Positions 1 to 6,079 of a stretch of DNA of 11,437 nt are shown in pieces. Position numbers and translations under genes: made by a program. The first letter of the stretch is position 1; every line of letters starts with the position of its first letter. This DNA comes from Bradyrhizobium sp. (GTDB lineage: Bacteria > Pseudomonadota > Alphaproteobacteria > Rhizobiales > Xanthobacteraceae). The notes beneath the pieces are model-generated. The model saw only the letters and a list, made by a program, of their open reading frames with translations. It did no database searches and had not been told where the DNA came from. The stretch lies in NCBI GenBank assembly GCA_028290165.1, contig JAQGKJ010000113.1:1-11437 (forward strand), in the 5' to 3' direction.

Positions 1-165
1 GGCCTGTTTCACCAGGGCAAGCGCACGGACCAGTTCCGGAAAATGGCCGATCGGCACACCGGTGATCGGAAAATTCTCGACCGCGCGCAGGGTGTGGACG
101 CCATAGTAAGCGTCAGCTGGAACATCCCGGTCGCCCAAGAGATCGTGTTCGCGTCGCATGCTCAT
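1..165 (-). CDS. aspA: Aspartate ammonia-lyase, N-terminal part (cut by window edge)
   Basis: Only the first 55 codons lie in the window; the gene continues past position 1. The product would reversibly convert L-aspartate to fumarate and ammonia in the cytoplasm. The visible N-terminus carries [20 protein letters not shown] followed by AVENFPITG, which closely matches from memory the start of E. coli AspA ([25 protein letters not shown]). This stretch also fits the wider fumarase/aspartase superfamily, but the [13 protein letters not shown] wording favours aspartase over fumarase C. I chose the ATG at 163-165 because AGAGG lies 5 bases upstream. A second in-frame ATG at 157-159 would put that ribosome site 11 bases away. 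No catalytic residues can be checked because the central and C-terminal domains are outside the window. Confidence 0.92.
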   Translation of the reverse strand, partial: MSMRREHDLLGDRDVPADAYYGVHTLRAVENFPITGVPIGHFPELVRALALVKQA

Positions 166-194
166 CGAAGCCTCTCGCCGGGGATTCGTGGAGT

Positions 195-245
195 CCTGAT
201 AAGATCAGGCAGCGGCGAGTTTTCCAAGTACCGTCTTTTCCAAGT
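195..245 (-). promoter_or_regulatory. Putative aspA promoter with tandem 10-mers and a palindrome
   Basis: Reading the minus strand towards aspA, the 10-mer ACTTGGAAAA occurs twice (245-236 and 229-220), identical and offset by 16 bases. The second copy contains a -35-like TTGGAA (227-222). Seventeen bases later comes a -10-like TCTTAT (204-199), giving 4 of 6 matches to consensus in each box. The -10 falls inside a perfect 6-bp inverted repeat, CCTGAT-AAG-ATCAGG (195-209). The tandem copies and the palindrome are seen directly. That they form a promoter with operator sites is inference from their position, 30-80 bases upstream of the aspA start. Confidence 0.35.
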
Positions 246-261
246 CCTGTTGCGCTCGATA

Positions 262-321
262 GTGGGCTTATCTCGCGCCCGTCTCCTGCCGCAAGGTCGT
301 GGAAGCCCACGGCGGATAAGC
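262..321. repeat. Nested inverted repeats upstream of aspA
   Basis: GTGGGCTT (262-269) is the exact reverse complement of AAGCCCAC (303-310). Overlapping it, GCTTATC (266-272) is the reverse complement of GATAAGC (315-321). The two pairings share bases and so are mutually exclusive in a transcript. I see no gene here and the role is unknown; it may be a degraded palindromic repeat or part of the aspA upstream region. Confidence 0.35.
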
Positions 322-360
322 TTGTCCGACGCCTCGCGCGTTCCTTTATCTCTCCACGAT

Positions 361-482
361 GTCGTCCCCGCGAACGCGGGGACCCATAACCACAGGCTTC
401 AGTTGTTGCGCGAAAGCCGTCGAACAGCGTCTCTTAAAGACAGCGGCCGCGGCGTATGGGCCCCTGCTTTCGCAGGGACGAC
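361..482. repeat. REP-like element: two palindromic units in inverted orientation
   Basis: The left unit (361-388) and the reverse complement of the right unit (455-482) match at 24 of 28 positions, so the element is a large inverted repeat with a 66-base centre. Each unit is itself a hairpin: the left one has GTCCCCGC-GAAC-GCGGGGAC and the right one a similar stem around TTTC. The unit GTCGTCCC(C/T)GCGAA resembles dispersed intergenic repeats I recall from Bradyrhizobium and relatives. It lies between the aspA upstream region and the tail of the next minus-strand gene, where it could also act as a transcript-end structure. Any reading frame through it is probably spurious. Confidence 0.7.
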
Positions 483-502
483 GAGATGACGGTAGACGCG
501 CC

Positions 503-1156
503 TCAGATCTGCGCGGCGACCTTCTCCAGCCCGATCAGGCGGGCGAGCGTGCGCACTTCCTGCTTCTGGTCTTCGCGCAATTGAAACAGCAGCGGCATCG
601 CGGCCGATTTCAATTGCTGGACTTCTTCGGCGTCGGGATCGATCGGCACGCCTGACGCGTTCGGATCGGCCTTGCGGGTGGCGTGGATCTTTCGCGCCAC
701 GGCGCGGAGCGCTTCTTCCACCGCCGGCCAGTAGGATTCCTGCGAGGAGGAAAGTTTTAAGCGCTCCTTGATGCCGGCGATCTGCACGTCACTGAGTAGC
801 GCGTAGGATTTCTGCGGGGCGGGCTTGCTGGCAAGCTTTGGCTTCGGCGCTACCGGCACCGCCGCGGGGCTAGCGGCCTTCGGCATCTCGATATCGGCAG
901 GCGCGCTGGAGGCAAAGGCCTGGCGCAGCGGCTCGCTCAGGCTCGCGGTTTGCGGCGGATCGAACGAGGCCAGCGCCAGTCTTGCGACCGCCAGCCGGTC
1001 CTGCTTGCCTTGGCGGTTCGCAACCGGGCCCGTGACGACGGGGGAAACCATCTCGGATCGCGCCATCGGCACGCTATCGCGGCCGAGAATGGCGGTGGCG
1101 GCCGCGCCGACGACCAGGAGGCAGGTCATCGCGATGATGGTAACGGCTCGCGTCAA
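503..1156 (-). CDS. Exported or membrane-anchored protein with LTXXQ-like segment
   Basis: This 217-residue protein has a hydrophobic N-terminus (about residues 4-24, VTIIAMTCLLVVGAAATAIL) that would serve as a signal peptide or membrane anchor. A low-complexity Ala/Pro/Lys linker follows (about 93-118). The C-terminal half is charged and helical, with LKLSSSQESYWPAVEEALR near 134-151 and a second helix near 190-217. The LxxxQxxxWPxVExALR pattern recalls the LTXXQ motif of Spy/CpxP-type periplasmic proteins, though the match is partial. I chose the TTG at 1154-1156 because GGAGAA lies close upstream and no better start is near. An ATG at codon 10 would cut into the hydrophobic segment. It is probably periplasmic; its role is not known. 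Confidence 0.75.
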   Translation of the reverse strand: MTRAVTIIAMTCLLVVGAAATAILGRDSVPMARSEMVSPVVTGPVANRQGKQDRLAVARLALASFDPPQTASLSEPLRQAFASSAPADIEMPKAASPAAVPVAPKPKLASKPAPQKSYALLSDVQIAGIKERLKLSSSQESYWPAVEEALRAVARKIHATRKADPNASGVPIDPDAEEVQQLKSAAMPLLFQLREDQKQEVRTLARLIGLEKVAAQI

Positions 1157-1269
1157 GCAGTTCTCCGTGCAGGGTCCACGTTCACTTTCCCGAGAACTGG
1201 GAACTAATTAAGGCCTAACCGTGCCGCATCGGCGGCGGGGGGCCAATTCGAGGGCGAAAAACGCGAAAA

Positions 1270-1518
1270 TCAGGCCGCGGCGGCGAGATCGTAGGCCTCC
1301 TGGATATCGGCGACGATATCGGAGGCCTCCCACAGCGCGTCCGGTGTCACCGCCTGCAGGCTGATGGTCCAGTTACCGCCCCTGCGGCTGCGGGGCATGC
1401 TGACGATGTCGAATTTCACGCTGCGGCACAGCGGATGCCGCTCCAGCGCGTAGGCGACCCGGGCCCTGATCTCGTCGAGGGTTGCGGGTGTTTTGGCGAA
1501 AAATGTCTCGAAATCCAT
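1270..1518 (-). CDS. Small conserved-looking protein of unknown function
   Basis: This is an 82-residue soluble protein starting MDFETFFAKTPATLDEIRAR. I see no signal peptide or membrane segment and do not recognise a domain. The pattern suggests an alpha/beta fold: a helix (about 14-27), a strand with VKFDIV, a basic loop PRSRRGGNW, a strand WTISLQA and a C-terminal helix from about 62. I prefer the ATG at 1516-1518, which has AAGGGG about 8 bases upstream, over an in-frame GTG at 1537-1539 that lacks such a site. It sits 99 bases downstream of the nitronate-monooxygenase-like gene on the same strand and could share its transcript, but nothing ties the functions together. Confidence 0.65.
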   Translation of the reverse strand: MDFETFFAKTPATLDEIRARVAYALERHPLCRSVKFDIVSMPRSRRGGNWTISLQAVTPDALWEASDIVADIQEAYDLAAAA

Positions 1519-1617
1519 GTCGCATCCCCTTCGAACCACGGTCTTTGGGTCGACCCGCCACGAGCGCGTTGGGCGGCCTTCGGAGATGATTGTTGGGGTG
1601 CGTTGGTTAATGCCGCG

Positions 1618-2523
1618 TTAAGGCCGCAAAGCGGCGCGGTACTCCGCAATGGTGCGCGCAACCAGGTCGTCGACCGAAAGCACCGCAGTCACCCCGGACG
1701 TCGAATGCCCCGCGCTCCAGATATCGCGCCATCGTTCGGGGCGATTTTTTTCGCGCGCGCCGATGTCGATATCCTTGCCGATGTCGATGGCGCCGCGCGG
1801 CGGCAGGTTGTCGGGGTCGAGGCCGGCGGCGGCAACGGACGGCCGCAGCATGTTGGTCTGCAGGCCGGTGAAGGCGGTGGTCAAAAGGATATCGTCGGCG
1901 CTGCTCGCAACCAGCATCGCCTTGTATCTGGCATCGGCCATGCTCTCGTTGGTGGCGATGAACCTGGTGCCCATATAGGCGAGATCGCAGCCGAGCACCT
2001 CGGCCGCGCGCAGCGCATGGCCGTCGCCGATGCCGCCCGCCAGCACGATCGGCCCATCGAAGAACGCGCGCACCGCGCGGACGAACACGAACGGGTTGAG
2101 CCAGCCGGTCTGCCCGCCGGCTCCCGCCGTCAACAGCACCAGCCCGTCGGCGCCGGATTCCACCGCGCGCTCGGCGTGACGGATGCTGGCGACGTCGGCG
2201 AATACCAGCGCACCCATATCGTGCAGCGGCGCCAGTACGGGCGCCGGCGATCCGACTGACGTGATGATGATCTCGGGCCTATGCCGCAACAGCACCTTAA
2301 TATCCTGCGCCAGCCGCGCGTTGGAGCGATGCACGATCAGATTCGGGCAGACCGGCGCTGGAAGCTTGCCGCTTGCCTCGGCATGGCGGCGCAACCGGCT
2401 TTCGATGTCGTCGAGCCAGGTGTCGAGCTGTTCGGGGCTGCGGCAATTCACCGTCGGAAACGCGCCGATCACGCCGTTGCGGCAGGCCGCCACCACCAGT
2501 TCGACGCCGGAGACCAAAAACAT
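1618..2523 (-). CDS. Nitronate monooxygenase-like FMN protein (NPD family), true start uncertain
   Basis: This is a TIM-barrel flavoprotein of the nitronate monooxygenase / 2-nitropropane dioxygenase family. Family members bind FMN and many oxidise alkyl nitronates with O2. Counting from the ATG at 2521-2523, visible motifs are AGAGGQTG (133-140) and the FMN-phosphate-binding region LAGGIGDG (161-168) followed by GTRFIAT (185-191). Where well-studied enzymes have the catalytic His of AGGH, this protein has Gln138, so classic activity is doubtful. The coding frame continues upstream of 2523 with family-like sequence DPLARFRGRLSLPLIAAP directly before the ATG. The real N-terminus is therefore probably near 2570-2583, yet no ATG, GTG or TTG exists there in frame. 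The given start is only the first standard start codon. The gene is divergent from the acyl-CoA synthetase at 2703, which hints at shared control. Confidence 0.85.
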   Translation of the reverse strand: MFLVSGVELVVAACRNGVIGAFPTVNCRSPEQLDTWLDDIESRLRRHAEASGKLPAPVCPNLIVHRSNARLAQDIKVLLRHRPEIIITSVGSPAPVLAPLHDMGALVFADVASIRHAERAVESGADGLVLLTAGAGGQTGWLNPFVFVRAVRAFFDGPIVLAGGIGDGHALRAAEVLGCDLAYMGTRFIATNESMADARYKAMLVASSADDILLTTAFTGLQTNMLRPSVAAAGLDPDNLPPRGAIDIGKDIDIGAREKNRPERWRDIWSAGHSTSGVTAVLSVDDLVARTIAEYRAALRP

Positions 2524-2702
2524 CGGCGCCGCGATCAGCGGCAGGCTGAGCCGGCCGCGAAAGCGGGCCAGCGGGTCGGCGTCTCCCTGATCTCCTGACG
2601 TTTGCAGTTCCGCGCTCCGGCTTCGACGTGCTAGCTTTCGGCAACATTGGCACGATCGAAGGCCGAAGACAAAACGACCGAAAAAAATCAGATGGAGGAA
2701 AC

Positions 2703-4265
2703 ATGTCCGATCCCCTCTATGCGTTTCCGACCGTGTGCGGGCAAACCCTGCGAGCGCTGGCGCGCTATCCGTCGCGCACTGCCTTCAGCTGGCCGGGCGG
2801 ATCGATCACCTATCAGGGCGCGACCGAACTGATCGGCCGCATGCAGAAAGTGTTCATGCAGCTCGGCCTGCCGCCGGGGGCGCGGGTCGCCTTCCTCACC
2901 GCCAACCGGGCCGACACCTGGTGTGCAGGGGTAGCTGCGCAATTGTCGAGAATTTCGATCACCTGGCTGCATCCGCTGGGGTCGCTCGACGATCAGCTGT
3001 TTCAAATCGAGGATTCCGAAGCCGGGATGCTGGTAGTTGACGCCAATGCATTCCGCGATCGCGGTGGCGAACTGGCGGCGCGCGCCGGCGGCCTCAGCCA
3101 TGTGTTCACGCTCGGCCCGGCCAATTACGGCGTCGATCTTTCGGCCGCGGTCGACGGCGCCGGCACCGCCAGCCCGATTTGTCTGGCCGGTCCCGACGAT
3201 ATCGCGACGCTGAACTATACCGGCGGCACCACCGGGAAATCCAAGGGCGCGCTGCGCACCCATCGCGAATATGGCGGCTTCGCCAATGCGATCCTGTCCG
3301 ACTTCGAAATTCCCGACACGCCGCGCTATCTCACGGTGGCGCCGATCAGCCACGTCGCCGGCACCAAGGTATTGCCTGCGCTGATGCGCGGCGGCACCGT
3401 GCCCATGCTGAAAGGTTTCGATCCGGAGGCCGTGTTCAAAACTATCGAGCGCGAGCGCATCAATTTTACGCTGTTCGTGCCGACCATGATCTACGTACTG
3501 CTCGACCACCCCGCGCTCGACAAGACCGACCTGTCCTCGCTCGAACTGTTGCTGTACGGCGCTTCCGCGATTTCGCCGAGCCGGCTGGTCGAGGGCATCG
3601 AGCGGATCGGCCCGGTGTTCTCGCAGCTTTACGGCCAGACCGAATGCTATCCGGTCTCGGTGCTGCGCAAGGCGGACCATGATCGCAAAACTCCAGAGTT
3701 GTTTTTGTCCTGCGGTTTCCCGATCGCCGCCTGCGAGGTCAGGATCCTCAACGACGACGACCAGGAAGTCGCAACCGGCGAGCCCGGCGAAATCTGCGTG
3801 CGCGCGCCGCATGTGATGGCGCAATACTGGAAGCGGACGGAACAGACGGCGGAAACCCTGAAGAACGGCTGGCTGCATACCGGCGACATCGCGCGCGCCG
3901 ACGAACGCGGCTATATGTTCATCCTCGACCGCAAGAAGGACATGATCGTTTCCGGCGGCTTCAACATCTTCCCGCGCGAGGTCGAGGACGTGCTGTCGCA
4001 ACACGTCGACGTCGCGATGTGCGCGGTGGTCGGCGTGCCCGACGACAAATGGGGCGAGGCCGTCACCGCGGTCGTGGTCGCGCGCGAAGGCACCCGGCCC
4101 AACGCCGAAGAGTTGATCAACCTCGTCAAGGCCAAAAAAGGTTCGGCGCATGCGCCGAAACACATCAAATTCGTGACCGAGTTGCCGATGACCGGTGTCG
4201 GCAAGGTCGACAAGAAGGTGCTGAAGGCGAGCTTCTGGTCCGGGCGCGACCGGATGGTGGGATAG
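2703..4265 (+). CDS. Acyl-CoA synthetase (AMP-dependent synthetase/ligase family)
   Basis: This 520-residue enzyme should activate a carboxylic acid to an acyl-adenylate and transfer it to coenzyme A. All core family motifs are present: the P-loop-like YTGGTTGKSKG (from residue 172), YGQTE (310-314), HTGD (392-395), the hinge region DRKKDMIVSGG with NIFPREVE after it, and the C-terminal GVGKVDKK with the probable catalytic lysine at residue 501. Length is normal for the family. The ATG at 2703-2705 is well supported by GGAGGA at 2694-2699; a longer in-frame extension to 2628 lacks such support. The substrate cannot be told from sequence: the family covers fatty, aromatic and other acids. It is divergent from the flavoprotein gene and converges on the reductase gene at 4299, with only 33 bases between and no clear terminator. 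Confidence 0.93.
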   Translation: MSDPLYAFPTVCGQTLRALARYPSRTAFSWPGGSITYQGATELIGRMQKVFMQLGLPPGARVAFLTANRADTWCAGVAAQLSRISITWLHPLGSLDDQLFQIEDSEAGMLVVDANAFRDRGGELAARAGGLSHVFTLGPANYGVDLSAAVDGAGTASPICLAGPDDIATLNYTGGTTGKSKGALRTHREYGGFANAILSDFEIPDTPRYLTVAPISHVAGTKVLPALMRGGTVPMLKGFDPEAVFKTIERERINFTLFVPTMIYVLLDHPALDKTDLSSLELLLYGASAISPSRLVEGIERIGPVFSQLYGQTECYPVSVLRKADHDRKTPELFLSCGFPIAACEVRILNDDDQEVATGEPGEICVRAPHVMAQYWKRTEQTAETLKNGWLHTGDIARADERGYMFILDRKKDMIVSGGFNIFPREVEDVLSQHVDVAMCAVVGVPDDKWGEAVTAVVVAREGTRPNAEELINLVKAKKGSAHAPKHIKFVTELPMTGVGKVDKKVLKASFWSGRDRMVG

Positions 4266-4298
4266 GAAATTCGGTCCGGCATCGCGCACGATCCTGCT

Positions 4299-4865
4299 TC
4301 ACGCCGCAGGCTCGTAGAAGAGCACAACGTTGCCATTATCAAAGGCTCGCGACCTGGCGAGCTTCATCGGCAGCTTCTTTTTGACACCTTCGAACAGCGT
4401 CCGACCATTGCCGACAACGAGCGGGTTAAGCACAATCTGGTATTCGTCAATCAATCCAGCATCCGCCAATTGCGCGACGACACTCCCGCTTCCCATGATC
4501 ACCAGGTTCGGACCGGGCTCCTGCTTTAGCTTGCGGACTTCCGTTGCCAAGTCGCCTTTCAGCAGCGTGGTGTTGTTCCATGACACTTTTTCCAGCGACT
4601 TGGAAAACACGTACTTCCGCAAGCGGTTCATCCGGTCGACGACGATTGGGTTGCTTTGGGCCGCAAGGGGCGTCGGCCAGAAACTCGCCATCAGGTCATA
4701 GGTCACTCTGCCGAACACGAGTTGGCCACCGCCGCTGGCGTTCTCCGAGACGAAGGCCTGCCACTCCGGATCTCTTTTGTGGGCCCAGCTCATGTCGCCA
4801 TTGGCGTCAGTAAAGTATCCATCCAGCGACACCGAATTGTAGACAACCAGTCTTGGCATGTTCAT
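4299..4865 (-). CDS. Dihydrofolate reductase family protein (RibD C-terminal domain type)
   Basis: This 188-residue protein is a single RibD_C/DHFR-like domain, an NAD(P)H-binding Rossmann-like fold found in riboflavin reductases and many uncharacterised relatives. Visible family signatures are SVSLDGYFT near the N-terminus (11-19), LVFGRVTYDLM, KYVFSKSL, and the C-terminal VIMGSGSVVAQLADAGLIDE followed by NPLVVGNGRTLF. It is not classic folate-pathway FolA, and its substrate is unknown. Two ATGs are possible: 4863-4865, with AAGGA only 3 bases upstream, and 4857-4859, 9 bases from it. I give the longer one, and the difference is two residues. It lies 118 bases downstream of the ArsR-SRPBCC gene on the same strand. 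This pairing is common in related genomes as I recall, so co-transcription is likely. Confidence 0.88.
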   Translation of the reverse strand: MNMPRLVVYNSVSLDGYFTDANGDMSWAHKRDPEWQAFVSENASGGGQLVFGRVTYDLMASFWPTPLAAQSNPIVVDRMNRLRKYVFSKSLEKVSWNNTTLLKGDLATEVRKLKQEPGPNLVIMGSGSVVAQLADAGLIDEYQIVLNPLVVGNGRTLFEGVKKKLPMKLARSRAFDNGNVVLFYEPAA

Positions 4866-4900
4866 TGTTCCTTCTGTGGTTTGATGGCCGACAGCTCTTT

Positions 4901-5026
4901 TCATTCCAGATGATGCTCAAACCGCATGACCGCGCCGTTGAAGCGTTCGATTCCTTCATCGAGTTCGTGCGGGTTGATCGCTATCAGCGTATTTCGGAGA
5001 GTTGGTCGGTGCCGCCTTGCAGCCAC
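4901..5026 (-). CDS. Possible small overlapping ORF between regulator and reductase
   Basis: A 41-codon frame starts at a GTG (5024-5026) inside the 3' end of the ArsR-SRPBCC gene and ends at a TGA (4901-4903) in the gap before the reductase gene. It reads plausibly protein-like (INPHELDEGIERFNGAVMRF near its C-terminus). There is no clear ribosome site and I recognise no family. It may be chance, or the remnant of a gene tail left by a rearrangement. Confidence 0.15.
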   Translation of the reverse strand: MAARRHRPTLRNTLIAINPHELDEGIERFNGAVMRFEHHLE

Positions 5027-5763
5027 CGCAGCGATCCGGGCGTGGTCAGAATTTCGCCGGACTCAAGCAGCGTCTTGATCCCGGAGAGAACCATCGGCCA
5101 GCCGCCGTAAAGCTGATTGTTGGCGCCTTCGCGCAGTTGATCGTGGATGACCGTCAGCCGGCATGAATCGCCGATTGGTTCGATCTCCCACGTCACCCGC
5201 GAAGTCCCCTCGCTCTTCACGTCCTCGCCCCAAGCGGCTCTGAAGTTCTGGACCAGCCGGCGCGGCGGATCGACCTCCAGATTTTCGCCTTCAAAGATCA
5301 TATCTCCGTTGCCACGGCCCTCGTAGCGCGATCCCTGCGTCCAATCCGAAGTGACGACTGCGCCGAAGTTGTATTTACGCCGCATCTCGGTGTCGGTAAT
5401 TGCGTGCCAGAGACGCTCGGGTGTTGTCTTGATGTAGATTTCGAAAACCTTCTCCATCGTCTTCTCCATTTTGTCCTTGAGGTCGCTCAGTCCGGCAGCC
5501 CAGGGTTCGGCGTATTTGCTCACCCAACGGTCGTGAACCAGTCGGATCGGAACCGGGTTCAGAAAGTGCAATTTCTCGCGCCCGCGCCGCCTGCTCACGA
5601 CGAGACCGGCCTCCTCGAGCAACTTCAGGTGCTTCATCACACCGAAGCGCGTCATCGGCAGCCGTTCCTCGAGCGCGCTCAACGTTTGCCCATCTTCCTT
5701 GAATAACTCGTCGAGCAGGCTTCGGCGCGTCGGGTCGGCGAGGGCTCTGAACACAGCATCCAT
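4984..5763 (-). CDS. ArsR-family regulator fused to an SRPBCC (AHSA1-like) domain
   Basis: This 259-residue protein joins two domains. Residues 1 to about 95 are an ArsR winged helix: FRALADPTRRSLLDELF starts it, RFGVMKHLKLLEEAGLV is the recognition-helix region, and GREKLHFLNP the wing. After a helical linker (LKDKMEKTMEK), an SRPBCC/AHSA1 ligand-binding domain begins at VFEIYIKTTPERLWHAITD and runs to about residue 245. No Cys-based ArsR metal site is visible, so a small hydrophobic ligand bound by the SRPBCC cavity is the more likely signal; this is inference. I chose ATG 5761-5763 rather than an upstream GTG (5791-5793) because the latter lies upstream of the -10 box of the promoter. The protein probably represses its own gene and the reductase gene that follows. 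Confidence 0.9.
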   Translation of the reverse strand: MDAVFRALADPTRRSLLDELFKEDGQTLSALEERLPMTRFGVMKHLKLLEEAGLVVSRRRGREKLHFLNPVPIRLVHDRWVSKYAEPWAAGLSDLKDKMEKTMEKVFEIYIKTTPERLWHAITDTEMRRKYNFGAVVTSDWTQGSRYEGRGNGDMIFEGENLEVDPPRRLVQNFRAAWGEDVKSEGTSRVTWEIEPIGDSCRLTVIHDQLREGANNQLYGGWPMVLSGIKTLLESGEILTTPGSLRWLQGGTDQLSEIR

Positions 5764-5800
5764 GGTACTGATAATAGGTGACCATTTGGTCACGTGTCAA
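5764..5800 (-). promoter_or_regulatory. Sigma-70-type promoter of the ArsR-SRPBCC gene
   Basis: On the minus strand a perfect -35 TTGACA (5800-5795) is followed after 18 bases by TATTAT (5776-5771), one mismatch from the -10 consensus. Only 7 bases separate the -10 from the ATG at 5763. Transcription should therefore start at or within a base or two of the start codon, giving a leaderless mRNA. In agreement, no Shine-Dalgarno sequence precedes the ATG. Confidence 0.72.
5778..5793. promoter_or_regulatory. Probable operator: inverted repeat in the promoter spacer
   Basis: GTGACCA and its exact reverse complement TGGTCAC flank a 2-base centre. The 16-bp element lies entirely between the -35 and -10 boxes of the regulator's own promoter, the position expected for an autorepressor that blocks RNA polymerase. 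That the ArsR-SRPBCC protein is the binder is inference from position. Confidence 0.6.
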
Positions 5801-5997
5801 GCCCTGCGCAGGCCCGAGCTGCGACCGGGCGCGATTCTCGTTGCAGGTCGTGCGCGACCGGAGGGTCGAATAGGGGGGTTTGAGTCCGGAATCAGCCGAT
5901 CGGGATTCAGGGCCCGAACGTCACCAGAAGAAATCTACGCCCAACGGGCGCGCCATGCTTCGGCCAGCGTTCCTTCAGGGTGAGGTCTTATATTGGA

Positions 5998-6040
5998 CCC
6001 TCATGGTGAGGAGCGCGGCAACGGCGCGCGTCTCGAAACC
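5998..6040. repeat. Degraded dispersed intergenic repeat
   Basis: The stretch with CTCATGGTGAGGAGCGCGGC and the following GGCGCGCGTCTCGAA can fold imperfectly (TGGTGAG with CTCGAAACCA). It resembles, from memory, a common Bradyrhizobium intergenic repeat (forms of CTCATGGTGAGGAG...CGTCTCGAACCATG). It lies in the 286-base gap between the regulator promoter and the kinase 3' end. I find no convincing gene in the rest of that gap (5801-5997). Confidence 0.45.
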
Positions 6041-6061
6041 ACTGATGATCACACACAGTGG
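6039..6061 (-). terminator. Weak stem-loop downstream of the kinase gene
   Basis: CCACTG (6039-6044) and CAGTGG (6056-6061) pair perfectly over 6 bp around an 11-base loop, 18 bases past the kinase stop codon. On the minus strand it is followed only by a short TTT, so termination by it is uncertain. Confidence 0.3.
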
Positions 6062-6079
6062 AATAATGGCCTAGCCGTA

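Noticed and set aside
361..482. CRISPR-like repeat structure
   Set aside because: There are only two units, in inverted rather than direct orientation, with no spacer series and no cas genes.
2688..4289. Long open frame (533 codons) antisense to the acyl-CoA synthetase
   Set aside because: It lies opposite a gene with every family motif; its composition (rich in Arg, His, Gly, Asp) is typical of antisense frames in GC-rich DNA.
4974..4987. FNR/FixK-like TTGAT-CGCT-ATCAG (9 of 10 positions)
   Set aside because: It spans the 3' end of the ArsR-SRPBCC gene, about 110 bases from the next start, and a 9/10 match is expected by chance about once in three windows of this size.
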